A stretch of DNA of 35,349 nt from an uncultured Clostridia bacterium (GCA_947625765.1 CANQPP010000021.1:1-35349), one strand, 5' to 3'. Positions 16,561-24,438 are shown, numbered from the stretch's first letter. Notes: a model not told the origin generated them from the sequence alone. Numbers and translations: made by a program.

Positions 16561-16600
16561 CCTTTATCGAGTGGCAGTCGTCAGCCGAAGGGGAAAGCCC

Positions 16601-18022
16601 TTAGGCGACCAGGAAGAACTTCACCAGGAACAGCGCGGAGATGACGTAGGTCAGCACGGAGACTTCCTTCGCCTTGCCGGTGAACAGCTTCATGACGGTG
16701 TAGGTGATCAGGCCCAGGCCGATCGCATGGCCGATGGAGCTGGAGATGGGCATGGCGATGAGCATGATGGCCACGGGGACCAGCTGCGTCATGTCGGTGA
16801 AGTCGATGTTCTTAAGGCCGGCCAGCATCAGGACGCCGACGTAGATCAGAGCGGAGGACGTAGCGGCCGCAGGGATCAGGGCGGCGATGGGGCTTAGGAA
16901 CATGCAGGCCAGGAACAGGATGCCGGTGGTCAGGGCGGTCAGGCCGGTGCGGCCGCCGGCCTCCACGCCGGAAGCGGATTCCACGAAGGTGGTGACGGTG
17001 GAGGTGCCCGTGCAGGCGCCGGCGACGGTGCCGATGGCGTCGGAGAGCAGGGCTTCCTTCATCTGGGGCATGTTGCCTTCCTTATCGAGCATGCCGGCGC
17101 GGGAGGCGGTGCCCACCAGGGTGCCGATGGTGTCGAACATGTCGATGATGCAGAAGGTGATGATCAGGGTGATGGCGGTGAACCAGCCGATGCTGAAGAA
17201 GGTCTTAAAGTCGAACTTGAACAGCGTGGTGTCGATCATGTCCTTGAAGGGGGGCACGAAGGACGCGGTGGCCAGGGAGGCGAAGGGATTGGTGTGCAGG
17301 AACAGGAAGGAGCCGATCCAGTTCACCACGGAGGCGACCAGCATGCCGATCAGCACGGAGCCCTTGACCTTCTTGTGGTCCAGGATCACGATCACGAACA
17401 GGCCCACGAACATGGTCACGACGGTGAGCACCATGGTGCTGTAGCCGCTGCCCATGTTGGCCTGCGCCACGCTGGGGGTCAGGGAGCCGAAGAAGTTGGC
17501 CATGGCGTAGAAGGGGCCGCCGGTCTCGGAGTACACGCCCGCGTTGGAGCCGAAGCCGATGTTCATCAGCATAAGGCCGATGGCGGGAGCGATGCCCAGG
17601 CGCACGCCCAGAGGAATGGCGGCGACGATCTTTTCACGGACGTTGAGCACGGAAAGGATGATGAAGATGATGCCCTCGATCAGGATGATGCACAGGGCGG
17701 CCTGGAAGCTCTGCACGTAGGACAGGCCGGTGATGCCCACGATGTTGGCGACCACGACGGCAAAGAAGCTGTTGAGGCCCATGCCGGGAGCCATCGCGAA
17801 GGGCTTGTTGGCCAGGAACGCCATGCAGAACATGCCGATGGCCGAGGCGATGCAGGTGGCCATGAACACGCCGTTCCACAGCGCGCTGCCCACGTCGAAG
17901 TTGGTCAGCAGGTTGGGGTTCAGGGCGATGATGTAGGCCATCGTCATGAAGGTGGTGAGGCCGGCGACGATCTCTGTGCGGACCGTAGAACCGTTCTCAC
18001 GGATCTTGAACAGTTTTTCCAC
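16601..18022 (-). CDS. NCS2 family purine permease (AzgA/PbuG-like)
   Basis: 473 residues with many hydrophobic segments. The start GTG at 18022 gives EKLFKIRENGSTVRTEIVAG, with AAAGGAGGG 6 nt upstream; this N-terminus and TFMTMAYIIALNP are diagnostic of the AzgA subfamily of guanine/hypoxanthine/adenine transporters. Further marks are GMGLNSFFAVVV, GIAPAIGLMLMNIGF, DMFDTIGTLVGTASRAG and TGTSTVTTFVESASGVEAGGRTGLT. It imports purine bases with protons at the cytoplasmic membrane. No purine riboswitch is recognisable in its leader. It forms its own unit, with a promoter at 18097-18069 and a terminator at 16560-16522. Confidence 0.95.
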   Translation of the reverse strand: MEKLFKIRENGSTVRTEIVAGLTTFMTMAYIIALNPNLLTNFDVGSALWNGVFMATCIASAIGMFCMAFLANKPFAMAPGMGLNSFFAVVVANIVGITGLSYVQSFQAALCIILIEGIIFIILSVLNVREKIVAAIPLGVRLGIAPAIGLMLMNIGFGSNAGVYSETGGPFYAMANFFGSLTPSVAQANMGSGYSTMVLTVVTMFVGLFVIVILDHKKVKGSVLIGMLVASVVNWIGSFLFLHTNPFASLATASFVPPFKDMIDTTLFKFDFKTFFSIGWFTAITLIITFCIIDMFDTIGTLVGTASRAGMLDKEGNMPQMKEALLSDAIGTVAGACTGTSTVTTFVESASGVEAGGRTGLTALTTGILFLACMFLSPIAALIPAAATSSALIYVGVLMLAGLKNIDFTDMTQLVPVAIMLIAMPISSSIGHAIGLGLITYTVMKLFTGKAKEVSVLTYVISALFLVKFFLVA

Positions 18023-18068
18023 GAAAGTCCCTCCTTTAGCAGAGTACGGTCTTGGGAAATACAGGAAC

Positions 18069-18097
18069 AGCATAACACAGCCGGCGGCATTCTTCAA
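18069..18097 (-). promoter_or_regulatory. Promoter of the purine permease gene
   Basis: Minus strand TTGAAG (18097-18092), 17-bp spacer, TATGCT (18074-18069). This leaves a leader of about 40 nt. Confidence 0.55.
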
Positions 18098-18237
18098 CCT
18101 TTTTCGCCGACAAAATTAAAAAAATTTGTAGGAATATCCGTCTTTCGCCGGGAGGCACCCGTCCGCCCCCCGCCCTTTTTACAACTTTGAAATTGAAAAG
18201 GCGAACATTCACAGTTCGTTCACAGGTGGTTTTGGGG

Positions 18238-19116
18238 TTATTTTTCCATCTCGCCCGGCAGCGGCAGCCCCCGCAGGCGGGCGTAACCCTCCAGGTTGTC
18301 GTGCACGCTGGCCAGCACCTGCGACGCGCCCACGCCCTCCATCACGCACAGCAGCACCAGCGCGCCCTGGTGGATGATCTGCGCGCGGGTGGGGCTGATG
18401 CCCGGCAGGCAGGCGCGCTCCTGCTCGTCCATCGCCCAGAGCCTGTCCACGGCGGCGCGGGCGAACTTCAGGTCCAGCGGGCAGCCGTCCACGCGGGTGG
18501 GGTCGTATGCCCGCAGCTCCTGCTTCCAGGCGGCCAGGGAGGTGATCGTGCCGCCCACGCCGCGCAGGGTCTTGAGCCCGCGGCCAAAGAAGGGGCTTGC
18601 CTGCACGCACTTGCGCGCGTAGGCCTCCGCCTGTGCTCGGTCGTTCCCGAACAGGGACTGCAGCCGCACCGCGCCCAGCTGCAGGCTCACGCTCTCCGTG
18701 AGCTGCCCGCCCGCGCCCAGTGCCAGCTCCGTGGAGTTGCCGCCTATGTCGAGCACCGCGCCGTCGCCCCGGCCCACCAAAGCGCCAAGATAGGCGCAGA
18801 GGGCCTCCTCCCAGCCGGAGAGCACGTCCACCTGCACGCCGCAGGCCTCACGGATGCCCCCCAGCAGCTCCCCCGCGTTGGAGGCGTCCCGCACGGCCGA
18901 GGTGGCGAAGGCGCGGGGCTCCTCCCCGGCGGCACGGGCCTCTTCCGCAAAGCGGCGGACGGCCTCCACCGTGCGCGCCATGCTCTCCCGGGTGAGCTGC
19001 CCATGGGCAGCGCCCGCGCCTAAACGGGTGGTGTCCAGCTTCTGCACCCGCTCCGCATCCGTCCACAGCAGCAGACGCACGGAGTTGGAGCCTATGTCCA
19101 TCACCGCAACGCCCAT
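18238..19116 (-). CDS. Ppx/GppA phosphatase family protein
   Basis: 292 residues from the ATG at 19116, with AAGGAGG 8 nt upstream. The sugar kinase/actin-like ATPase fold shows MDIGSNSVRLLLW at the N-terminus, then VDVLSGWEEALCAYLGAL and the phosphate loop VLDIGGNSTELALG. The family hydrolyses inorganic polyphosphate or pppGpp. The size matches the short, single-module form without the HD-like C-terminal domain of E. coli Ppx. It sits just downstream of divIC, a common clostridial arrangement. Which of the two substrates it uses cannot be told from sequence. Confidence 0.92.
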   Translation of the reverse strand: MGVAVMDIGSNSVRLLLWTDAERVQKLDTTRLGAGAAHGQLTRESMARTVEAVRRFAEEARAAGEEPRAFATSAVRDASNAGELLGGIREACGVQVDVLSGWEEALCAYLGALVGRGDGAVLDIGGNSTELALGAGGQLTESVSLQLGAVRLQSLFGNDRAQAEAYARKCVQASPFFGRGLKTLRGVGGTITSLAAWKQELRAYDPTRVDGCPLDLKFARAAVDRLWAMDEQERACLPGISPTRAQIIHQGALVLLCVMEGVGASQVLASVHDNLEGYARLRGLPLPGEMEK

Positions 19117-19204
19117 CGAAATGACCTCCTTCCGTTTGCACAAAAGAACAGGGCGGCGTTTGTCCCCGTCCTTGGGACCGCCGCTCTGTTTGTTCATCTT
19201 GATT

Positions 19205-19675
19205 CTATGTGTCCTGATCCCCGGTCCCGCCGTCCGGCGTGGTCTCCGGCTCCGTTTCCGGCTGGATGTTCGTCCCGTCGTCGGGCGTCGTCGTCCCGTC
19301 GCCCGGCTCGCTGGCCGTTCCGTTATCCGGTTCGGGCGCGTCCGCCGCCGTGTCGTTCGGCTCCACGGGCGTAACAGCCCCGGATTCGTCCTCCACGAAC
19401 TTGATCTCGCCCTTCTTCACGAAGCCCAGCTCCTCGCGGGCCACGCGCTCGATGTAGGCGTCGCTGGAGCGGTTCTCCAGGTCGCCCTCCAGCGTGGCCT
19501 GCTGCAGCTTGAGCAGGTCCAGCTGCGCCTCCAAAGCGGCGTTTTCCTCGTCCAGGCTGTTCATGCGCAGCTCCTGGCGCACGTAGGTGACCGCAAAATA
19601 GCCCAGCACGAACGCCGCGACGCACACGCCCAGCCAGAGCTTGTGTTTCCTCCTGAGTCTCATTTTGCGCATCAT
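19205..19675 (-). CDS. Septum formation initiator DivIC/FtsB with acidic C-terminal tail
   Basis: 156 residues. A short basic cytoplasmic tail (RLRRKHK) is followed by one transmembrane segment (about residues 14-32), then a coiled coil (ELRMNSLDEENAALEAQLDLLKLQQATLEGDLENRSSDAYIERVAREELGF, positions about 34-85) that pairs with FtsL-type proteins at the division septum. The ending, IERVAREELGFVKKGEI, is typical of the family. An extra 65-residue tail rich in Asp, Glu, Thr, Pro and Gly then follows outside the membrane and is unusual. ATGs at 19675, 19672 and 19663 are all possible starts; the predicted transcript start near 19684 and GGGAG at 19680-19676 slightly favour the later ones. The yabQ-divIC neighbourhood is the standard spore-former order. 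Confidence 0.88.
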   Translation of the reverse strand: MMRKMRLRRKHKLWLGVCVAAFVLGYFAVTYVRQELRMNSLDEENAALEAQLDLLKLQQATLEGDLENRSSDAYIERVAREELGFVKKGEIKFVEDESGAVTPVEPNDTAADAPEPDNGTASEPGDGTTTPDDGTNIQPETEPETTPDGGTGDQDT

Positions 19676-19690
19676 CTCCCGTACCGCTTT

Positions 19691-19719
19691 ATTCTAGCAA
19701 GCGTTTTCCGGCTTGTCAA
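19691..19719 (-). promoter_or_regulatory. Strong sigma-A promoter inside the end of yabQ, driving divIC
   Basis: Minus strand TTGACA (19719-19714), 17-bp spacer, TAGAAT (19696-19691). The -35 overlaps the yabQ stop codon, so divIC can be transcribed in growing cells independently of the sporulation genes upstream. Confidence 0.75.
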
Positions 19720-20069
19720 CGGAACAGGGAGCGAAAAAAGCGCTTGTTACCAATTCTTTGCAAGTAGCGCCGCAGCAGGCGGCACAAAGCCGCCAGCCCC
19801 CTGGAGAGGGAGAGCAGATACAGGCACCAGCCGACCCCCATGCCCAGCAGCGTATAGGCGCGCAGCTCCCCGCCGTTTAAGCGCAAGAGCCACGCAAAGG
19901 CAAAAAGCACCGCGCAGAGGGCGAAGGCCCCCTCCAGCACCGCCTCCGCGCGGGGGAAGCGCAGGAGCGGCCGGAGCAGGCCCATGAGGTCGTGGGCCAG
20001 GCCCAGCAGAGCGCCCAGGGCCGCCGTCACCAGGAACACCTGCGCCTGCCCGGCGGTGGAGAACAGCAC
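19716..20069 (-). CDS. yabQ: Spore cortex biosynthesis protein YabQ
   Basis: 117 residues with three to four hydrophobic segments: QAQVFLVTAALGALLGLAHDL, a second at about residues 45-65, and LLGMGVGWCLYLLSLSRGL, ending in a basic tail. The opening QAQVFL and LGLAHDLMGLLR match the YabQ family, which is needed for spore cortex formation. The start is GTG at 20069, preceded by a G-rich stretch. It lies 12 bp after yabP and before divIC, the conserved order in spore formers. Confidence 0.82.
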   Translation of the reverse strand: MLFSTAGQAQVFLVTAALGALLGLAHDLMGLLRPLLRFPRAEAVLEGAFALCAVLFAFAWLLRLNGGELRAYTLLGMGVGWCLYLLSLSRGLAALCRLLRRYLQRIGNKRFFRSLFR

Positions 20070-20081
20070 CCGCCCGCCCCC

Positions 20082-20384
20082 TTACTTGCCGAACATGCGG
20101 CCAAAGAGGCCCTTCTTCGCGGGCCGGGGGCTGTCTATGTACTCCACGGCCAGCACGCGGCCCTCCACCACCAGCTGGCCGTCCTCCAGGTCCAGGCGGG
20201 AGATGTGCAGCTCCTCGCCCGAGAGCATCGCCGCGCCCTGCTCGGTGAGCAGCACGACCTCCTCCTCGTTGAAGCTCTCCACGTCCGTGACGCCGGTGAA
20301 GCTGGCACGCTCGCGGTTTTCCAGGGAAACCAGGTGCGCCCGCTGGCGCAGGGGCTTAAGATCGTCCTTCTCGCGCGTTAGCAT
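20082..20384 (-). CDS. yabP: Sporulation protein YabP
   Basis: 100 residues from the ATG at 20384 (MLTREKDDLKPLRQRAHLVS), the usual YabP length. Family features are HLVSLENRERASFTGVTDVESFNEEEVVLLTEQGAAMLSGEELHISRLDLEDGQLVVEGRV, a compact all-beta fold shared with YqfC. YabP is needed for spore cortex or coat maturation. A longer frame to 20471 lacks support. A CATACACAT sequence about 20 bp upstream resembles a sigma-E -10 element, but I cannot find a matching -35 at the right distance. Confidence 0.85.
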   Translation of the reverse strand: MLTREKDDLKPLRQRAHLVSLENRERASFTGVTDVESFNEEEVVLLTEQGAAMLSGEELHISRLDLEDGQLVVEGRVLAVEYIDSPRPAKKGLFGRMFGK

Positions 20385-20494
20385 CTTCTCGATCGTCCCT
20401 TCCCTAATGTGTATGGGACATGTATATGCGGCGGCCCGGCCGTCCATTCCCCTTTCAAAAGAGAAAACCACCTTGACACGCTCTTTCGGTCATA

Positions 20495-20557
20495 TCAAGA
20501 GAAGAAGCCCCTTTCGCGCGCTTTTACGGCAATTTCAAGAGAAGAAGCCCCTTTCGC
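20495..20557. repeat. Two direct copies of a 23-bp sequence, 40 bp apart
   Basis: TCAAGAGAAGAAGCCCCTTT plus CGC occurs at 20495-20517 and again at 20535-20557. The 20 bp ahead of each copy are also about three quarters identical, so this is a degenerate tandem duplication of a 40-bp unit. The second copy forms half of the terminator at 20545-20580; the first copy has no partner arm of its own. Confidence 0.85.
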
Positions 20558-20580
20558 ATCAGAAGATGCGAAAGGGGCTT
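20545..20580 (-). terminator. Terminator of the sugar isomerase gene
   Basis: A perfect 16-bp stem (20580-20565 with 20560-20545) and a TTCT loop on the minus strand, followed by the pyrimidine-rich CTTCTTCTCTTG. It lies about 20 bp after the isomerase stop. Confidence 0.78.
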
Positions 20581-20601
20581 GAAGGTTTCAGGGGCGTTGT
20601 T

Positions 20602-22086
20602 TTACGCGAAGGGATTCTCCGTCTTGTAAAGCATGCCCTTGGGCTGGTTGAAGGCGATGTCCTTGACGCCCAGCAGCTGCATGGCGGAGAACAGGGCCTT
20701 GCCCACATGGCCGAAGGCCACGCCGCCGTGGTGCGGGTAGTGCTTGGCCACCAGCACGTGGCGGTAGAAGCGGGCCATCTCGTCGATGGCGAAGACGCCG
20801 ATGCCGCCGAAGGACTTGGTCTCCACGGGCAGCACCTCGCCCTGGGCGATGTAGCTCTGGAGCTTGGCGTCCGCGGTGGACTGCAGGCGGAAGAAGGTGA
20901 TGGGGCCGTCCTGGATGTCGCCCTCCAAAGTGCCGCGGGTGATGTCGGGCTCCTTGTCGGGCTCCAGGGAGCGCTTCATGATCTTCTGGTACTTCATCTC
21001 GGGCTTGCGCAGGTAGCAAGCCGGGGTGTTGCCGCAGTGGAAGCCCATGAAGGTCTCGCCCAAGGCGTAGTCGTACTTGCCGCGGATGTGCTCCTCGTAC
21101 ATATCCTCGGGCACGGTGTTGTTGATGTCCAGTATGGTGGGGGCCGCGCCGGTGACGCAGCAGATGATGAACTCGGTCACGGCGCCGTAGATGTCCACCT
21201 CGCAGGAGACGGGGATGAGCTTGGAGGCCATGCGCGCGTTGACGTAGCAGGGCACGAAGCCGAACTCGGTCTGGAAGGCGGGCCAGCACTTGTTGGCGAA
21301 CACGCAGTACTTCGCGGCGCCCTTGTTCTCCTCCGCCCAATCCAGCAGTGTGATCTCATACTGGGCGAGCCTGGGCAGGATGCCGGGCATCTTGTTGCCC
21401 TCGCCCAGCTCCTTGGCCATGTCCTCGACCACCGCGGGGATCCTGGGGTCGTTGGCGTGGGCCTTGTAGGCGGCGAAGAGGTCCAGCTCGGAGTTCTCCT
21501 GGATGTTGATGCCCAGGTCGAACAGGGGCTTGATGGGCGCGTTGCAGGCCAGGAAGTCGTAGGGACGGGGGCCGAAGGAGAACACCTTGAGGCTGGACAG
21601 GCCGATGCGCACCGCCGCCACGGGGACGAACTCGGCGATCATGGCGGCCACCTCGTCGCAGGTGCCCACGGGATACTCGGGGATGTAGACGTTCATGCCC
21701 TTTAAGCCCAGAGAATAGCTGGCGTTGAGCATGCCGCAGAAGGCGTCGCCGCGGCTGGAGGCCAGCACGGCCACGTCCTCCTCGGCGGCGGCGACGAACA
21801 TCGCCGGGCCGTTAAAGCGCTGGGCCAGCATGGTCTCGGGGCCCTCGGGGCCGAAGTTGCCCAGGAACACGACCAGCGCGTTGCAGCCGGCCTCCTGCAG
21901 CTCCTTCTCGGCCTGGAGCACGTCCTTCTCGTTCTCGATCACAGTCTCGACCTTAAAGATCTCGCCGCCGGCCTCGCGGTACGCCTTGACCACGGCGTCC
22001 CTGCGGGTGCGGGAAAGCTCGATGGGGAAGCAGTCGCGGCTGGTGGCCACGAGCCCCAGCTTGACCTTGGGAATGTTGTCATACAT
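20602..22086 (-). CDS. L-fucose/L-arabinose isomerase family protein
   Basis: 494 residues from the ATG at 22086 (MYDNIPKVKLGLVATSRDCF), with GGAGG 10 nt upstream. The two-domain fold of the family is visible: an N-terminal Rossmann-like part (CNALVVFLGNFGPEGPE, FVAAAEEDV) and a C-terminal catalytic part with candidate metal ligands Glu in VSCEVDIYGAVTEF, Asp in TILDINNT and His in HYPHHGGVAFGH. The enzymes interconvert aldoses and ketoses using Mn2+. The substrate cannot be given; no kinase or aldolase of the fucose pathway is adjacent. A MarR regulator is divergently encoded, and palindromes lie in the leader. Confidence 0.88.
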   Translation of the reverse strand: MYDNIPKVKLGLVATSRDCFPIELSRTRRDAVVKAYREAGGEIFKVETVIENEKDVLQAEKELQEAGCNALVVFLGNFGPEGPETMLAQRFNGPAMFVAAAEEDVAVLASSRGDAFCGMLNASYSLGLKGMNVYIPEYPVGTCDEVAAMIAEFVPVAAVRIGLSSLKVFSFGPRPYDFLACNAPIKPLFDLGINIQENSELDLFAAYKAHANDPRIPAVVEDMAKELGEGNKMPGILPRLAQYEITLLDWAEENKGAAKYCVFANKCWPAFQTEFGFVPCYVNARMASKLIPVSCEVDIYGAVTEFIICCVTGAAPTILDINNTVPEDMYEEHIRGKYDYALGETFMGFHCGNTPACYLRKPEMKYQKIMKRSLEPDKEPDITRGTLEGDIQDGPITFFRLQSTADAKLQSYIAQGEVLPVETKSFGGIGVFAIDEMARFYRHVLVAKHYPHHGGVAFGHVGKALFSAMQLLGVKDIAFNQPKGMLYKTENPFA

Positions 22087-22110
22087 GGTCCATGCACCTC
22101 CGCGTAAAAA

Positions 22111-22138
22111 TAGCATGCTAGATCAGGTCACGATCCTG
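22111..22138. promoter_or_regulatory. Two palindromes in the leader of the sugar isomerase gene
   Basis: A 10-bp perfect palindrome TAGCATGCTA (22111-22120) and an adjacent dyad CAGG-N7-CCTG (22124-22138) lie just downstream of the predicted minus-strand start site. They are candidate operator sites, possibly for the divergent MarR protein. Confidence 0.4.
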
Positions 22139-22147
22139 GTTGTTACC

Positions 22148-22156
22148 ATTGTATCA
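22148..22156 (-). promoter_or_regulatory. Extended -10 promoter of the sugar isomerase gene
   Basis: Minus strand TGATACAAT (TG at 22156-22155, -10 TACAAT at 22153-22148), with a weak TTCCTA 17 bp upstream. Confidence 0.6.
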
Positions 22157-22284
22157 CATCCCGCGCCGTTTAGGAAGGGCCTGTTTATTATAATGAAGAC
22201 GCATCACAATGCGCAAAGAAAACTCGCAGACCGCTTGACCGCGCCGGGGCTTTGTTAATTAAATCGTTTGTTTCGCAAAGCATC

Positions 22285-22313
22285 TTGCTTTTCATGACGA
22301 AGAATAGTACAAT
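22285..22313 (+). promoter_or_regulatory. Promoter of the MarR gene
   Basis: TTGCTT (22285-22290), 17-bp spacer, TACAAT (22308-22313). It is divergent from the isomerase promoter about 130 bp away. Confidence 0.68.
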
Positions 22314-22355
22314 ATATATGTTATGGATCGCACGTTCTTCGGGAGGGAAGTCCCC

Positions 22356-22805
22356 ATGCTCAAGTCCTCTCTGCTGGCCCTGTCCGGCGTCTACCACATC
22401 AAGGAGCGCATCTTCTCCAGGCTCCTGCGCGCCAACGGCCTGAACACCATGAGCCCGGCGCAGACGCGCATATTGACCGCCTTGTGGATCCAGGACGACG
22501 TGCCCGTGCGCCAGCTGGCCCAGCTGACCTCGCTGGACAAGTCTACCCTTTCCCTCTCCCTTTCCCGCATGGAGCAGAACGGCGTCATCCAGCGCTGCGG
22601 CGACCCCACGGACCGCCGCGTGGTGCGCGTGCGCCTGACGGAGCAGGGCCGCGGCTACCGCTCCTCCTGCGACCAGGCCATGACGCAGCTGACGGACATA
22701 CTCTACAAGGGCATCCCCCAAACCGACCTGGACGCCTTCCTGCGGGTGCTGGACTCCATCTTCGCCAACATCTCCCGCCAGGAGGACTTGGGCGACCCCG
22801 ACTGA
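22356..22805 (+). CDS. MarR family transcriptional regulator
   Basis: 149 residues from the ATG at 22356, which follows GGGAGGG with good spacing; the earlier ATG at 22323 lacks a ribosome binding site. The winged helix-turn-helix is clear: MSPAQTRILTALWIQDDVPVRQLAQLTSLDKSTLSLSLSRMEQNGVIQR, then the wing CGDPTDRRVVRVRLTEQGRGY with the conserved DxRR. Such proteins dimerise and repress nearby genes until a small ligand binds. The divergent sugar isomerase and its palindromic leader are the natural candidate target, with autoregulation also possible. It ends at its own terminator. Confidence 0.93.
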   Translation: MLKSSLLALSGVYHIKERIFSRLLRANGLNTMSPAQTRILTALWIQDDVPVRQLAQLTSLDKSTLSLSLSRMEQNGVIQRCGDPTDRRVVRVRLTEQGRGYRSSCDQAMTQLTDILYKGIPQTDLDAFLRVLDSIFANISRQEDLGDPD

Positions 22806-22832
22806 CGCCGGGCGGCGCAGGCAAAACGCACG

Positions 22833-22865
22833 CCGTTCCCTTTGATTGCAAGGGAGCGGTTTTTT
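22833..22865 (+). terminator. Terminator after the MarR gene
   Basis: A 10-bp stem with one G-U pair (CCGTTCCCTT 22833-22842 with AAGGGAGCGG 22850-22859), 7-nt loop, six T. Confidence 0.88.
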
Positions 22866-22920
22866 CTTCCCTTCTCCGGGGAAACTGTTGGAAACGACCG
22901 GGGAAAGGGAGGTTTCTTCC

Positions 22921-23049
22921 ATGCGTCCGCTCAAGCTCACCGCCGCGTCTCTGCTCCTTGTCGGCCTTGTTTTGCTCCTGCTCTGCATCTTCTTTGGGGC
23001 CCGCCTTTTCTGGCGCGAGATCGTCTCCGGGCTTTACGGCCTGCTGTGA
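22921..23049 (+). CDS. 42-residue single-pass membrane peptide
   Basis: The ATG at 22921 has GGGAGG 8 nt upstream. The product is MRPLKLTAASLLLVGLVLLL followed by LCIFFGARLFWREIVSGLYGLL: a short basic start, one transmembrane helix of about 22 residues and an amphipathic end. No family is recognised. It lies between the MarR terminator and the pgk promoter with no clear promoter of its own, so expression would depend on read-through or an unrecognised start. The good ribosome binding site and the membrane-like composition favour a real gene. Confidence 0.5.
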   Translation: MRPLKLTAASLLLVGLVLLLLCIFFGARLFWREIVSGLYGLL

Positions 23050-23102
23050 CGGGCCGGCAATAAAATTATTTGTTAAAGACCTGTCAAGGGGTCCTTTCTC
23101 CC

Positions 23103-23131
23103 TTGCAAAGGGACGCGGAAATGGGTATAAT
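23103..23131 (+). promoter_or_regulatory. Promoter of the pgk-tpiA-gpmI operon
   Basis: TTGCAA (23103-23108), 17-bp spacer, perfect TATAAT (23126-23131). A small hairpin GAAGCG-GCATT-CGCTTC (23143-23159) lies in the leader. Confidence 0.82.
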
Positions 23132-23194
23132 TTGAAGCAGTGGAAGCGGCATTCGCTTCAAATAAATTACTGATTGAAGGAGCGTGCTTTGGTT

Positions 23195-24379
23195 ATGAAC
23201 AAAAAGACCATTGAGGACATCCAGGTAGCGGGCAAGCGCGTCTTGGTGCGCTGCGACTTCAACGTTCCCCTGGACGGCACTTCCATCACGGACGAGACCC
23301 GCATCGTGGCCGCCCTGCCCACCATCCAGTATCTGCTCAAGAACAACGCCAAAGTCATCCTCTGCTCGCATCTGGGCCGCCCCAAGGGCGAGTTCAACAT
23401 GAAGTATTCCCTCGCCCCCGTGGCCAAGCGCCTCTCCGAGCTGCTGGGCCAGGAGGTCGCCCTGGCCGCCGACGTGATCGGCGAGGACGCCAAGCAGAAG
23501 GCCGCCGCCCTGAAGGAAGGCCAGGCCATGCTGCTGGAGAACGTCCGCTTCCATAAGGAAGAGGAAAAGAACGATCCCGCCTTCGCCAAGGCCCTGGCGG
23601 ATCTGGCCGAGATCTACGTCAACGACGCGTTCGGCACCGCCCACAGGGCGCACGCCTCCACCGAGGGCGTGGCCAAGTACCTGCCCGCCGTCGCCGGCTA
23701 CCTGATCGGCAAGGAGCTGTCCGTGATGGGCAAGGCCCTGTCCGACCCCGCCCGTCCCTTCGTGGCGATCCTGGGCGGCAAGAAGGTCTCCGACAAGATC
23801 GGCGTCATCAACAACCTGCTGGAAAAGTGCGACGCCATCCTGATCGGCGGCGCCATGAGCTACACCTTCTCCAAGGCCCAGGGCGGCAAGACCGGCAACT
23901 CCCTGGTGGAGGAGGACAAGATCGACCTGGCCAAGTCCCTGCTTGCCAAGGCCGAGGAAAAGGGCGTCAAGATGCTCCTGCCCGTGGACACCGTCTGCGC
24001 GCCTGCGTTCGACAACGACGCTCCCCGCACCACCGTGCCGGCGGGCGAGATCCCCGATGGGCTGGAAGGCCTGGACATCGGCCCCGAGACCGTGGCCCTC
24101 TTCGCTAAGGAGATCGCCTCCGCCAAGACCATCGTCTGGAACGGCCCCATGGGCGTGTTCGAGATGCCCAACTTCGCGGTGGGCACCAAGGAGATCGCCC
24201 GCGCCATGGCCGCCAACTCCGAGGCCGTGACCATCATCGGCGGCGGCGATTCCGCTGCGGCCGTGGAGCAGCTGGGCTTCGCGGACAAGATGACCCACAT
24301 CTCCACCGGCGGCGGCGCCTCCCTGGAGTTCCTGGAAGGCATCGAGCTGCCCGGCGTGGCCGCCCTGAACGACAAGTAA
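23195..24379 (+). CDS. pgk: Phosphoglycerate kinase
   Basis: 394 residues from the ATG at 23195 ([20 protein letters not shown]), the standard length; AAGGAG lies about 12 nt upstream. Signatures are [38 protein letters not shown] and [14 protein letters not shown] in the N-lobe, then [19 protein letters not shown] and [10 protein letters not shown] in the nucleotide lobe. It makes ATP from 1,3-bisphosphoglycerate in glycolysis and runs in reverse in gluconeogenesis. It is the first gene of pgk-tpiA-gpmI; no glyceraldehyde-3-phosphate dehydrogenase gene precedes it here. Confidence 0.98.
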   Translation: MNKKTIEDIQVAGKRVLVRCDFNVPLDGTSITDETRIVAALPTIQYLLKNNAKVILCSHLGRPKGEFNMKYSLAPVAKRLSELLGQEVALAADVIGEDAKQKAAALKEGQAMLLENVRFHKEEEKNDPAFAKALADLAEIYVNDAFGTAHRAHASTEGVAKYLPAVAGYLIGKELSVMGKALSDPARPFVAILGGKKVSDKIGVINNLLEKCDAILIGGAMSYTFSKAQGGKTGNSLVEEDKIDLAKSLLAKAEEKGVKMLLPVDTVCAPAFDNDAPRTTVPAGEIPDGLEGLDIGPETVALFAKEIASAKTIVWNGPMGVFEMPNFAVGTKEIARAMAANSEAVTIIGGGDSAAAVEQLGFADKMTHISTGGGASLEFLEGIELPGVAALNDK

Positions 24380-24406
24380 TAGATCTCCTTTCACGCGACC
24401 CAATCG

Positions 24407-24438
24407 GCGGGGCGGCTATCAGCGCCGCCCCGCTTCTT
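24407..24438 (+). terminator. Intercistronic hairpin between pgk and tpiA
   Basis: A perfect 10-bp GC stem (GCGGGGCGGC 24407-24416 with GCCGCCCCGC 24424-24433) and a 7-nt loop, followed by TTCTT. It may act as a partial terminator or an mRNA stabiliser that sets pgk above tpiA, because tpiA has no clear promoter of its own. Confidence 0.55.

Noticed and set aside
18023-18237. Purine riboswitch ahead of the NCS2 purine permease
   Set aside because: The conserved purine aptamer loops and three-way junction sequence are not present; only an ordinary short leader and promoter are visible.
20382-20471. Sigma-E promoter for yabP at CATACACAT
   Set aside because: The -10-like match is good, but no acceptable -35 is found 13-15 bp upstream, so I did not annotate it as a promoter.
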